Assembly: GCA_030280995.1 (NCBI GenBank)
Contig: JASXTE010000015.1
Coordinates: forward strand, 23,594,501 to 23,658,500
Source of the DNA: Hemileia vastatrix
Lineage: Eukaryota; Basidiomycota; Pucciniomycetes; Pucciniales; Zaghouaniaceae
Direction: 5' to 3'
Length of the DNA stretch: 64,000 bases
In this document: in pieces, positions 33,848 to 45,400 of the stretch
Numbering within the stretch: position 1 is the stretch's first letter
How the letters are laid out: each line of letters starts with the position of its first letter
The notes under the pieces: model-generated
The model's database searches: none
The model's input: only the letters and a program-made list of their open reading frames with translations
Told to the model about the DNA's origin: nothing
Program-made: the position numbers and the translations under genes

Positions 33848-35145
33848 TTAATTGAAAAGGTCAAGCAATTTTTTAATTTCCTCATAAGATTGGCCATTTT
33901 TTACACATTCCATAAAGAAATCTTTTTTTTAAAAAATTTCTTGTTTTTCCAATTCACAAGTAGCCATTTCTCTTTGAAATTGACGGTCATTTACTCTTTC
34001 CATCTTCTCTGCCTCAAATTTTTTTTCTTCCAAATCTAAGACTTGCTGATCTTTCCTTAGAATATGATCAAACTTCATCTTCTCAAAGTCAAGGGCATTT
34101 TTTGCAATACAGCTTTTCTATACAAAAAGAGAAATGAGAAAAATAAGTTAATGTATAAAATATATAGTAAACAAATCTTACTTATATCTTTTTTTTTTAA
34201 ATATTCCTCAAGGGAGCCAATTGAGCTTGTTGAAGTATTACCATGTTTTAAAAGATGGTTCAAGTTCATTGAAGTTGAGGCTCTTTTCTTTAGTTTGGAG
34301 CTTGAACAAGAGGATTCAGGAAGTTTGTCTAAAGCAGCTTCTAAAGCGGGATTCACATTACCAGAATCGAGATTATTTAATAGAGTTTGAGTTTGAGTAG
34401 GAGGAGACTAGAAAGAAAGAGAAATTTAGAGAAGAATTGAAGAAAAAAGAAAAAGTAAACATACATTTAAATTTTGGGGCTTTGAGGATTCAGATCTGCT
34501 GCAATATAATTGTTCTGCTTGATAGTCGGGATCATCTTCAGCTGAACTCTGGTTAAAAGATGGAAGGGATTTTTCCTGTTGATGTACAGGTATTTCAGGA
34601 TTAGTTGATGGTTGAGATCCAGAGGGTATATCCTTAGTAGTATTGTGTAGAAACCAAGGGTTTACATCAACTTGGGAGCCAAAAAGATTATCCATTTCCT
34701 CATAGAAAGGACATATGACATTGAGCTTTTTGGAAACGGTAGTAATTCCAATCTCCAAATCATCATCATCAATACCAAAGCCAGTTTCATTTGCAGCATG
34801 AAAAGCCTTTTTATATTTTGATTTATAGCTCTTAAATCTCTCCTTCATTTGTTTAGGATTGAAATTGATTCTCCCCCTTGTTTTCTTCCTTACTTCATTG
34901 GCCATCCATAAGTATCCATTAAACTTTGAAGAAGGTGGACATCTAATACGAGTAGACTGTTCACATCCAAAAAATGAATCATAATTTGATTTTATTTTAA
35001 GGAAGTTGATTATGATGAGATAATCATCCTTTTTTAGCTGACCTGACTTTGATTTTTCAGGTGTGGGGCTTGTTTTACAAGGAGACATTTGTGATGAAAC
35101 AGATTTTTGAGTTACCTTTTGAGATTTGGAATGTCTGAGAGGCAT
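33848..35145 (-). pseudogene. H3 Myb/SANT-like DNA-binding protein gene, nearly intact
   Basis: Exon 1 from MPLRHSKSQKVTQKSVSSQM (35145) carries QLKKDDYLIIINFLKIKSNY, GYLWMANEVRKKTRGRI, QMKERFKSYKSKYKKAFHAA, TGFGIDDDDLEIGITTVSKK and CPFYEEMDNLFGSQVDVNPW (trihelix/SANT-like), ending about 34464 at donor gtatgttt. Exon 2 (after ctctctttctag, to about 34190) has SPPTQTQTLLNNLDSG and KLKKRASTSMNLNHLLKHG. The last exon (to 33848) is a charged coiled coil, LDFEKMKFDHILRKDQQ to SYEEIKKLLDLFN. Only one in-frame stop (QEIF*KKD) was seen. In Harbinger elements such a protein brings the nuclease to the ends. It converges on the spacer, as in H1 and H2. Confidence 0.75.
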
Positions 35146-35513
35146 TATAAAACTGGTACATAACAAGAAAAGAGATTAAGAGGTAGAAGAAATAAGTAAA
35201 AAAGAATGTAAACATGCCTGGTCAAAATGTTGTAATAGAATGTTGAAAATGTTAGGAAGAGGTGTGTGCCAAAGATTGATGGGTAGGGAGCAAGGAAGGT
35301 CAGTGTGTCACATGTGACAGGGATGGGGTAAGAAAGGAAGGGATGTTGTGGCCAACATGTGGTTGTGAAAAAAAACAGGAAAAAAGTGCTGATTTGAGGT
35401 CATAACTGACACCCTTTTTTGAAATAAGTAACTTTTTTGCAAAATTTAAGTGCTGGTTTGGTTTGAAATCTGAACTTAAGTTAAGTGCTGATTTGCCAGA
35501 ACTGACACCCCCT

Positions 35514-35830
35514 AATATTTGAGAAGTGATAGTGAGAATGACAATATCAGGGGTTCAATAAGTCTACCATTATCCAGAGAAGTGTCCAATATAGATTGGA
35601 GTGTGCATTCATGATCCAAATAAAGAGATATAAGATAGGTGTGAAAAAAAGGAGATGAGACTTGCCTTGATAGAAATGCAGGAAAAAATAGAGTGAGAAA
35701 GAGTGAAGTTGGAATTTGGGGGAAATTGAATATGGATAAAATGAAATTCATAAAGAATATGCTATTGTCAGTGCAAAAAAGAAGGCTCAAGTTTTAAGTT
35801 CAATATCTCAGAAACCACAAGATGCAGGTA
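35514..35830. repeat. Dispersed repeat G, right part (after H3)
   Basis: It resumes tttgagaagtgatagtgaga as in 22860-22880 and includes caatatctcagaaaccac. The minus-strand ORF at 35512-35790 is hydrophobic and shared with 6880-7140 and is probably not a gene. Confidence 0.55.
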
Positions 35831-35939
35831 AAGATGAGACTTCAGCTGGAAAAAGGTGATGAATAAATAAATGAAAAGTAATGATTTTACTGTGATGAGA
35901 AAGATAAAAATTTGAGTAAGAAATTTAGACTAAGAAAAA

Positions 35940-36237
35940 TTCAAAATTTTTAAAAATGTGACAATAAGGGTGAAGAATTTAAGTGAGAGGTTTGTGCAGA
36001 AAATTGATGGGTAGGTAATGAGAGCTGTGTGTAAAATATTACAGGAAAAAGTGAGAAAGGCAGGGATATTGTGGAAAACATGTGGTTGTAAAAACAAATT
36101 GTGCACAAAGTGCTGCATTGAAGTCAAAACTGACACCCATTTTTGAAATAAGTGACTCTTTTGAAAAATTTATGTGCTGATTTGGCTTGAAATATTCATG
36201 TAAGTTAAGTTCAAATTTTCCAGAGCTGAAACCCCCT
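35940..36237 (-). repeat. Right-end fragment of an H-type transposon (H7)
   Basis: It matches 35220-35513 of H3 (gattgatgggtagg, ggatattgtgg, catgtggttgtg, aataagtgactctttt) and ends gagctgaaaccccct at 36237, a decayed H3-type TIR. The left part is missing. Confidence 0.6.
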
Positions 36238-37485
36238 ATTATGTCATAAAATATCTGCTGTACCAAAGGTAAAATGTGCCACTTGGATGCTCTATTTTAA
36301 GAGCAGCTATTTTGCACCAAATAATTGGCCACATTCTGTTTACCAGTGGTTTGGATTAATTTGAGCTCTGGCCTGGCTAAGAAAAAACATATATTAATTA
36401 ATTTAAGAACAGCCAATATTTATTTTAGAACTGGCCTTTTTTATTGTGATATGTAATATAAGCAGTAGACAATTTATCTAACTAGTTCTGATTATTCTTA
36501 AAATTATCAATTAATTCTCATCTACAGTTAAATTAATGATAACATAATTATTTTTGGAGCTCTTTGCAGATGCTAGTCTAAGACTAAAAGGCACAACTGG
36601 AAGAATTGAGTTGCATAAATGAATAGAATATTTTACTTGAAAAAACAAAGTGAATTCTAAATATACACAGTAGCTTTCAGAACAGGTACTTCCAGGATTA
36701 GGATCTTGGAATATTTATCTGGTCCCTAGAAGTTTCAAGATACCAATATTCAACAACTATTCAGTTTTATTGCATAAATTTACCTTCACTTGCAAGAATT
36801 TTGCATACAAAATGGCCTAAAAACATGCATACAGCTCCAATTCGGGTACCTATTCATTGGGAATCACTTTGGTTTAGGGTTTGGAAAGAAGCCTAGAGCT
36901 GTTTAGGGGATATTTTAGAGTATTATTTTATTATTTAATTATTTTATTCATGTATTTATACATATTTTTGTGTTTTTACCTTTAATAATTTTTTTCAATT
37001 TCAGGGTAATCTTTCCCTTTATTTATCATTAATTTTTTAATTTAAATGTGTTGTAAAGGGATACATTTTTGATAATTTAAATGTGAGTCAGCCCTAAATG
37101 TTTGGTTGCACCAGAAGAAAAATTTTAAGCATTTGATAGTGGGTTTCAATTACAAGGAAAAATCAGTGGAGGTTGGGACCCACATGCAAGCCCACAGTTT
37201 GATCAGCACTCAGAGAAAAATAATTTCATCACTTGTTCACATTTGGCTAAATTTTGACCAACATTCCATCTTTATTTCTTGATAAATTTTTAGCTTCTTT
37301 CATTGTGACTTACTTAAAAAGGAAAAAAAATGTTGGCACCTTCTAGAAGGTGCCAGATTTTTTTTCTGGTGAAAAAATTTACTAAAGCATATCTTTTTTC
37401 ATTTCTTAAAATTTACATTATTGGTAAAATTTTTATTTATTAAAACCCAATTTTCATTCTTCATAACCCCATATGCAATATCCAC
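36238..37485. other. AT-rich stretch, no gene recognised
   Basis: No domain-bearing ORF on either strand. It holds a 22-bp perfect palindrome (37334-37355, separate entry) in sequence related to repeat G. Confidence 0.4.
37334..37355. repeat. 22-bp palindrome with TTCTAGAA core
   Basis: The arms TGGCACCTTCT and AGAAGGTGCCA are exact reverse complements, followed by a T-run and ctggtga. Related decayed copies occur near 19076, 23203 and 23357, each followed by a T-run or AT-rich sequence. The TTCTAGAA centre equals a heat-shock-element core, which may be coincidence. Confidence 0.7.
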
Positions 37486-38454
37486 ATTACAATATTTGTT
37501 GTAAAAGTTGACACATTCACACTTATAAATCCACACTTTTTAAGTGTGGGTTTCCAAAACACATCAGCCCCAACACTGATGTATTTCAAACCTCAAATAA
37601 ATCACTTATTTAACTTAAATATGAACTTTCTCAACCAAAAGTCCTGGTTTCACAATAATGGTGTATTTATGCAATTTTTCAGTATAATTTTCAGGATTAG
37701 CTCATGTACAGATACCTTAATACTTTGATTAGTCAGTTTTCTAAAGGATTTTAATGGTCCAGTATGAATAGTGTTGTTTAAATACAATTAAGTAATAAAA
37801 TATAGTTCAAGGTAATGGTCTCAGTAATTTATTCTCACTAATTCTAAACTATAAAGCTTACATTTGGTAGAAAAATAGAACTAATGATTTAAAGAAACAT
37901 TTAAAAGACTTAAACAGTACTAATGAATATGTATTGTATTGCTTTGGTTATATATTTGTAAGGTGATGTAAAAGAATCTAGAATGTAAGCCCAAAGCCTC
38001 CTCCTATTATACCCATGAATTCCTCAATGTTTCCCCTTATTTTACCAAACCTTTACACAGCCAATGAAGCCTCAAAATAGCAGTTACAAATGCCTATAAA
38101 CCTAAGGACCAACCAATAACAAAAGAAGAAACATATCACATGCTAAAGTACAAAAATAACAGGGGTTAATCCATCAAAACTAAAGTAATAACCAAAATGA
38201 GAGTATATGCATTTAATTCTTAAAATAAAAGACTAAAAAGGAATGAAGAGACATAAATATAATTTCTGATTAAGGAGTATTAACAGTAGAAATGAAGGTC
38301 TTAATTATTACATATTTATATGTGAAATCCCCATCTAAAAATGATTAATATAGCCTGAGAAACCATTGAGAAGCCCAAAATAAGACATGAGATGTGGGAA
38401 AGAAAAATGCAGACTCTTGGAAGGCACTTTCACAGATAAATCCTTGACTAATTA

Positions 38455-38655
38455 GGGGGTATCAACGTTAGAAATCTTCAATTTCAAAATACCTCTTCTT
38501 TCCCCCACATCAACCATAATGATTTTTTAAAATATGCCATGTTGTGTCCCCAAAACAGATTTTTAATGAGAATTGATGTCAAGTTTTTTGCTCTCTTTTT
38601 GCATTGCAAAATACCTTTTTAATAATTACAAACTTCTAACTTTGATACCCCCTAA
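38455..38655. mobile_element. MITE with GGGGGTATCAA ends
   Basis: About 200 bp between agggggtatcaacgttagaa and the inverted ttctaactttgataccccct. The ends resemble the Harbinger-like H family TIRs (AGGGGGTRTCA), so it may be mobilised by the same nuclease. No coding content. Confidence 0.7.
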
Positions 38656-39104
38656 TAGGTGATTTTAATTGTGATAGTGAAATCTGGGGACTAATTTTAA
38701 AGTTATTAATGAAATTAGTGCATATAATAAGGTCAATTTACTAATAATTAAATTAGTGCATGTGTTAATAATGAAACTATGAACATGGGATGAATTCACG
38801 CAGCATGAGGCCATTACACAGAAGTCATTTTGAGCATAAGAAAATCTCAGTTTTAAAAGTTTTATTTGTATAAATTTAAGTAGACAAATCAATAGTTCTA
38901 AATAAGACAAATTGATATGAAAAAGCACAATTTTAATATTATAAAATTTTTAGTAGATATATTCAACTTTAAGTGATTTACAGCACATTTTTTTGTTATT
39001 TCACTATAATAATGAAAATAACAGCTTTAAGTCCACTTAAAAATTATTTAACCTTATTTCTAAGGCTTTTAAGATTGCCTTTACATATACCAACTTACTA
39101 TTAG

Positions 39105-39287
39105 GGGGTGTCAAAGTTAGAAGTCTTTAATTTTTAAAAGATATACCACAACCTTGACATTAATTATCATAAAAATAGTGTTTTAGGTGTAAGATATGCC
39201 TTATATGAAAAAAATAATCATGTCTTATTTGGTGGAAAAAATAGAGATTTTTAAATGGTAGATTTCTAACTTTGATACCCCCTATTA
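39105..39287. mobile_element. MITE with GGGGGTGTCAA ends and visible empty site
   Basis: About 183 bp between AGGGGGTGTCAAAGTTAGAA and the inverted TTCTAACTTTGATACCCCCT, with ATT on both sides. The family F copy at the window start has the uninterrupted acttaatattaagtac (about 265-280), showing the empty site. The 3-bp duplication agrees with H1 and H3. Confidence 0.78.
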
Positions 39288-39352
39288 AGTATATAAGACC
39301 TATAAAATGTGGATATATGCATGTATCAAAAGTATTATAATGGCATACACTA

Positions 39353-39606
39353 CACAATATAGGGGTAAGCTTGCTAGAGCGTCCCCAACCTGAACTCAGA
39401 CAGAAATCAGATGGACCTTGGACTTAAGTCATAATGAACTCATAATGAACTCTACTTGAACACCCACCTGAAACTGTACTTCTGAGTGGTTTCCATCACT
39501 GGTTGTATGGCTCCTTTGTCAATACCTCAATTTGTGTTCAATTTGTGGTGAATTTAGGTCCAAGATAGCAAGCAGACTTGCTAGAAAGTCTTCCACCAAT
39601 ATTGTG
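39353..39606. mobile_element. Tc1/mariner-type MITE
   Basis: About 254 bp flanked by TA (39351-39352, 39607-39608) with ends CACAATATAGGGGTAAG and, inverted, CACAATATTGGTGGAAG. No coding content. The ends differ from those of the element at 17491. Confidence 0.65.
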
Positions 39607-40630
39607 TAGTAATATATTGTAATAACTGACTTATTTTACTAATGTATACATACAATACACTTTCACTTATTATCCCTATGTGTAATACATGTTTTTAGCA
39701 TATTTTCTATGCATTAGTCCTGGGGGTATCCAGGCTGACAATAATCCTATTCATAAACAGCACTCTAAAGCGTAAAAATTCATAACTCAAAACATTTTAT
39801 AAAACTAACATTTTTATATAATATAAGATTAATGACTTCCTCACTCTCAATTATTCAAAAAATAAATCATGCTATTTATTTAATAGTGTTTATAATTGTT
39901 GTAAGTAAGCCTGCATTATGTTACAGATATCCTTTAAAAAATGACAAGCACACTATTCACAAAAATTAAAATAATTTTTGATATAAGAAAAATATTAAAA
40001 TCAATTTTTATTTTTGACTTTCCAGAGAAAATGTGTGAATTTTTAGCAAAAAAATTTTATAAAAGGATAGATGAGGAGGGAGGGGAGGGGTTTTGTAAAT
40101 GTTTTATACATAGAATTAATGAGATGAGTGGTGGAGTAACTTTATGTCAGTGTATGCTAGGATCTAAGTATGACTTAATAGTAAATATTAATGGTCCTAC
40201 TACTTATTTATCAATGATTTAGCTATTAAACCTCAGGTGAAGACTAATAAAATAGTCATGCTCAATGTTAACTCATAATATTTGGATTGTTGCATGCTAG
40301 TGGTGGAAAAAAGGTTGATAAAATATAGTTATAGCTAATGTAAAGATAATATCAATTATAAAAGCTTTAAAATATATTTTTATATGATAATCATTGTGTT
40401 ATAATGTTTATTTGAGTTGTAGAAAGTAATTGATTCATTGATTGAATGATGTCCAATAACCAATCAAATCCTCCCTTACTTATACCAAAATCCACTGGAG
40501 TGCACCGACCTTCAATCCAGATGATGTCACTGCTCTCCCAAAAAATTACAGCACTTTGAGGGCCCATCACCTCCCCATTGCATCCACTTCAAGAATTTTC
40601 AACACCCAGACCTCCAGTAAGGACCCTCTA

Positions 40631-41754
40631 TGTCAGCCAGGCTATTCCAGGAGTCCAGTAAATGATATGTAACTTATAAGACCTGAAAGAGGGGGTAAGA
40701 ATTATACTTAATGTATATAAATTAATATTTTATTGCATAATAAAATTATATAAGTATTTTATTACATATAAGTGTTATATTAATTTTATTGGTTATATAA
40801 ATTTTTTTATACATTTAAATTTAACATAATATATTATATTCTACAAATAATGGCGCATTTTTTATGTATTTAATAATTATAAATTTATATTTAATTAATT
40901 AAAAACATATATTATAATTATAAGTGTAATATTTACTTATAATATAATTAAATTAATTAATTATATTTATATTAAATATCATTTCTTATAATATTAAACA
41001 ATAAATAATGACGCTTCCTTTGACCTATAATTGTGTCAGGAAAAACTAATTAATACTGAATTGAAATAAATTACATATTTGTTGCGTCAGAATATTTTTT
41101 GTTTCACTTAAAAATCCTTAAATCAGACTGTACCATCTGTTTTGAATGATTTTTCTCATAGTTACTATGTTCCAGGCTTGTTTAGTTATTCACTATTTTT
41201 AATTACTGATTTGGGAATTAATGGAGGGAAAATTGGATTCTTAATTGGGGTTTTTAATTATTTGTTTCATATTTTTCTCTACATTGTTGTTTCACTTACT
41301 CTTTGATATACTCTTGTTTTATCCTATTATAATTATTGTATTTACAAATATAGTGGCGCTTCAGAGGACCCATTGCCTATAAAAGGGCCTTGGATAATCC
41401 CCTGTAGCCTCATCACTTATTACACACTCAACAATTTAAAGATAAATTTATTACGCTTATTATTATTTTTATTAGTATTAAATTCTAATTAAAAATTCTA
41501 AATAACAATTTAAAGGTTGCCTTAAGTCTGATAGTAATCATAGTGTTTGCCGCGCAGAACTCTTACTTAAATAATATTAATATTAATAAAACCAATTTGT
41601 TGTCACCTCTCAAATCACTCGTCGTTGCTTTCTCTCAAATAAATTAAATAATTTCATTTGTTTTTATTTCTTTTATTTCTAAATTACTATTTCCTTCTTG
41701 TCCTCCTCTCTTTTCTTCCCTCTTCTCTTATCTCTTCTAGACGACTGACTGACA
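40631..41754 (+). repeat. 5' LTR of A1
   Basis: 1124 bp, from TGTCAGCCAGG to GACTGACA. It includes a TATA-like tataaaag at 41378-41385, repeated in the 3' LTR at 49378-49385. The LTR is followed by actgagggcctttcc, similar to the sequence after the B LTR, rather than by a TGG primer-binding site. Confidence 0.93.
41378..41385 (+). promoter_or_regulatory. Putative TATA box, gypsy A LTR
   Basis: tataaaag in ccattgcctataaaagggcc, kept in all four A LTRs in the window (about 4956, 41378, 49378, 54673). Likely core promoter of the element. Confidence 0.55.
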
Positions 41755-42429
41755 ACTGAGGGCCTTTCCAAACAACAACGACGATCGAGCCTGGCGACGA
41801 ACGACAAACGCACGGACCACCTAGCAAAAACAAAACTTTTGCCGCAACCGTGTTTCGAACTTGGGTTCAATTTCTTAGGTTTATATTATATTAATTCATA
41901 TATTATTTTGAAGTGATTTTTCGATCACTATAGTAAGTTCACCTTTGCACCTCTCACTCATATTACTATATTTTTACTGCAATAACAGTGAATGTGGCTT
42001 AATTGCTGTTTCACTGAGTGTAAGTGTTCAATTAATAAAAAATTTTTTTTCCTAGTTGACCATTATAGAGTGTTAAATCCTCTTAGTCCTAGAAGAATTG
42101 ACATTATTTTTAATACAAATTGAATTATTAAATTAATTTTTATTATTATTAATTATTGTTAATTTTGATTGACGTAAAAGTACTTTGTGCTTAGTCCCAA
42201 ATATATTGCCATATTTAATATTGGTAATTAATTGGTTGAATTAACTTGATTGTTTATTCCCAATTTAACCTTGCAATCCATTTTTTAAATTAATTTTTTA
42301 TGATTATTACTTTATATTAAAAAAACTTTTTTTTATAATTTAATTAATAAACATTTTTTTTATATATTTGGAGCAATTATTAACTAGCTTTTATTATTTT
42401 TTTTTAAAAAAGTTAATCTTCCCACTATT
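41755..42429 (+). other. Leader of A1
   Basis: Untranslated region between LTR and gag. It starts actgagggcctttcc, contains gcctggcgacgaacgac (a possible displaced primer-binding site with TGG, about 34 bases after the LTR) and then AT-rich DNA. It aligns with 55051-55756 of A2. Confidence 0.6.
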
Positions 42430-45400
42430 ATGTCCAACAATTTGTCTGAAAAAATGGATAACATGCAAGTGGATGAAATTGAAATTGACTATGATGCTGA
42501 TACTGTGAGTTCTTCTAAAATTGGACATAAAAAATCTTATGCTAACACAAAAAATTCACATAATTCAGGATGTGGAAATGACAGGAAATGTAAACAAACC
42601 AAACCCCATTCACCCAGCTCAACAGAAGTAAGTAAAGCCTCTAGTACCTCAAGAAGGTCTTCCAAAAGGATTCAGAATAAAAAAGCTTCCTCTGCCACAA
42701 CAAATCAGCAACCTTTCCAGTCATATAAAAGAGTTGAAAACAGAAAATATGACGTACAAAGCAAAAGTAGAAACCTTGTGGGATCAGGTTCAAGAACTCA
42801 GGAACCAGATTCAGGCCCAGGCCCCTCCTCAGTTGCCTCCCAATCAGCCTCAGTTTCAGGCTCAACCTTCACAGCCACCCAGCTCAACCATCCAAAATCC
42901 AAATACTATGGAAGTAGAGCAACGGAAATAGGATTATCTAATGAGTCACTACCAACAGAATGTGCAATACCCTCCTCATCATCAGCCTGGCCCATCCAGA
43001 ACACCCAATTTCCATCCACCTCCTCATCCCTACCAACAAGGCAGGAGAAAGAAGGCCCAAGCACAATCCCAAACCCAGTCCCAGGGGAAGTTTCCTCCTC
43101 TGCAATGGTAAGTAATTTGGTTGATAGTCACTTGGGTATGTTTTCTAATAAATCTTCTTCTGCAGGTAATATTATTGAACATGGTGAAAGAACAGTTAAA
43201 CCTGTTAAAAGACAGCTTCCTGTAACTAGTAGCCCTATTGATGTAATTATCAAATTGTCATTTGATGAAGCTTTAAATTTAACTTCTACTTCTTTAATTA
43301 ATCCTTCTCTTGCAATTAAAAATGATTCTGTTCCCCCTGAAATCTATACCTTAATTGAAAAAACTTCTGAGGAAATATTGAAAGATACCCTTGATTTTAA
43401 TGTTGTGAAATACAAACATGTGAGAGATGTGTTAATCCATGAAAATGATAGATTAAATAATTTACACTTGCAATGTAAAGTGAGTTCTTCTGTACAAGAT
43501 ACAGCTTATTTAAAAATCAAAGAAACCTTGAATATTGTTCTTAGTCAACAAAAACAAATAAGAAGTGACCATAGAGCTATCTCAGATAGAAATATCAGTC
43601 TACATAAGACCTTGAGTGAATTGAAACCCCTTATTGAAGAAAATTATTCATTCAAAAATGAAATAAAATCTCTGAAAAATGAGTTTAAAAAGCTAAGAAA
43701 TGATTTCCATGCACTAAGTACCAAACACTCAGTTTCTGAGGACAGAAATGTTCTATCTCTTGCAAAAGTAAATGACCAGATGTCTGAAATTCCAAGAATA
43801 AGAAACTATGTGTCTGACCTGCAGGAAAAGTTCTCAACCTTAACCATCAATAATGAATTAAATGAAATTTCTGTCAATAAGCTGCATAAAAATAAAGGGA
43901 AAAACCCTGAGAAAAGTTCATCCTTTCTTCCTCATATTTCAACCATTAAACAAACTGACAATGAGTCTGTAAAATCTTTTGCTACTAGCAAAAAATCTTG
44001 TGATGGTCATGCACCAGCTGGTTCTGTAAATAATGAAATCTCTGAAAACCTGGCTAAACTTCAGGAATTATTAATAATGAATAATTCAAACCAAAAAGTG
44101 GACCATCCCAGTAGTCAGAAAAATTGGCCTAAGTTAGACCAATATCCTACCTTTGATGGTGATTCTTCCTCTGATTGGCAACACTTTATCCAAAGAATTG
44201 ATAATTTAAAGATATCTTATAAACTACCTGATGAGGAAATTGTTTCTAAGCTTATTTCTTTATTTTCCAATGTAGCCTTGATGTGGTATGAATCTGTTCT
44301 TTTAGATAACAATAATTATACATGGAATGATTGGAAATCCTTGATTGAGAATCAGTTTGGTGGTTCAAAATTCAGGTTAGCTCAACAGAGACTGTATGAG
44401 AATACTAGATATGTATCCTCCTTTATTGAAAAGCCCATTGTTTTTCTGATGAAAATAACAAAAATCCTTAGAGCAATTGATCCAAAGATGGATTATGATA
44501 TTTGGAGAGATAAAATCTTGTATAAATTACCAAATTCTCTTAGGGATTTGATTGTGGCTAGAACTGAGCATGTAAGAGAAAATTCTTCTTTCATTAATAT
44601 CTGTAATGAGGTACTGCTCAAACATAGATATGAACCAAAGAATTACCTTGGTAAATCTTATAATGATCAGAATAAACCTTCTACAAAGCTCCCAGAAAAA
44701 TCTGGTAAACCCTCTGCCCCAGTTGCACCTAAAAAATATGCAACAAATACTTGTTATAAATGTAAAAAACCATGGCAGAAGGGTTATGTTTGTGACAAGA
44801 AAATTCATCTTGTTGAACAAAATGAAGACACTGATGAAGTTGAACTTTATGTCAATAATTCTTCCAGTGAATTTGAAAGTAATATCTCCTATGAAAATGA
44901 TTCTGTTAAAGATGTTCTAATGTTGGAACAAGATGTCCATTATTTAAATAATATATCTGAAGAATGTGTATTAGATTTATCTTCAGTAGAAAATGCTGAG
45001 ATAATCAAAGATATTACTAATAATTCTATACCTATATCCCCTTTAAAGGCACCTGTTATCATTAATGGTAAAAATGTTGATGTAGTTCTTGATTCTGGTG
45101 CTGGAGGAAGTGTAGTATCTGAAAAAGCTTTTGCTTCAGTGGATAAGGAATATTTGAGTAAATTATTACCTATAACTTCTGGAAAATGGAGAGGGCATGG
45201 TTTTTCCTTATTTCCTATTGGAAAATACAAAACCTCTGTATTCTTCAAATATAATGTTGGTTTTGTCAGAGCTATTTGTGAGTTTGTTGTCATGAAAAAT
45301 GATAATTTGAGCAATTGGTTTATTATGGGAAATGATATTTTAACCATGTTTGGTGTGAAACTGGACCCAGCAAATAATTGCTTTACCTTAGGAATGAATG

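Larger units (their letters stand above)
23541..35513 (+). mobile_element. H3: Harbinger-TET transposon, interrupted by gypsy C
   Basis: Ends AGGGGGTGTCAGTTCTGG (23541) and its inverted counterpart ...CCAGAACTGACACCCCCT (35513), with AAT on both sides (23538-23540, 35514-35516). Without element C it is about 3.6 kb. The order is DDE nuclease N-part (+), TET-like C-part (+), spacer, and Myb/SANT-like gene (-), the same as H1 and inverted H2. The DDE and TET genes are fused by a deletion of about 3.3 kb relative to H2. It belongs to a sister subfamily (tgtcagttctgg rather than tatcaatgtt). Confidence 0.8.
37659..39740. mobile_element. Solo LTR, family F, carrying three MITEs
   Basis: It starts about tggtgtat at 37659 and ends caggctgaca at 39740, with ataat-like sequence on both sides. 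Its distal part matches 1-466. It is lengthened by short inverted-repeat insertions at 38455-38655, 39105-39287 and 39353-39606. The frames 38665-38928 and 39160-39357 are not genes. Confidence 0.55.
37500..39920 (+). mobile_element. Left remnant of an H-type element (H6), split by LTR F
   Basis: 37500-37658 matches the H3 subterminal left end (gtttccaaaacacatcagcc, tttcaaa, ccaaaagt.ctg.tttcac), and 39741-39920 matches the next part of H3 (acagcactc..agcgtaa, cttcataactcaaaacat). The break is filled by 37659-39740. The right end may be 50463-50605, which resembles the H3 right end, so A1 and the B-type LTR would also be nested in it. The TIRs are too decayed for proof. Confidence 0.5.

Noticed and set aside
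39941..40222. 93-codon ORF between the H6 remnant and the B-type LTR.
   Set aside because: AT-rich, partly within LTR sequence, no domain and no conservation seen.
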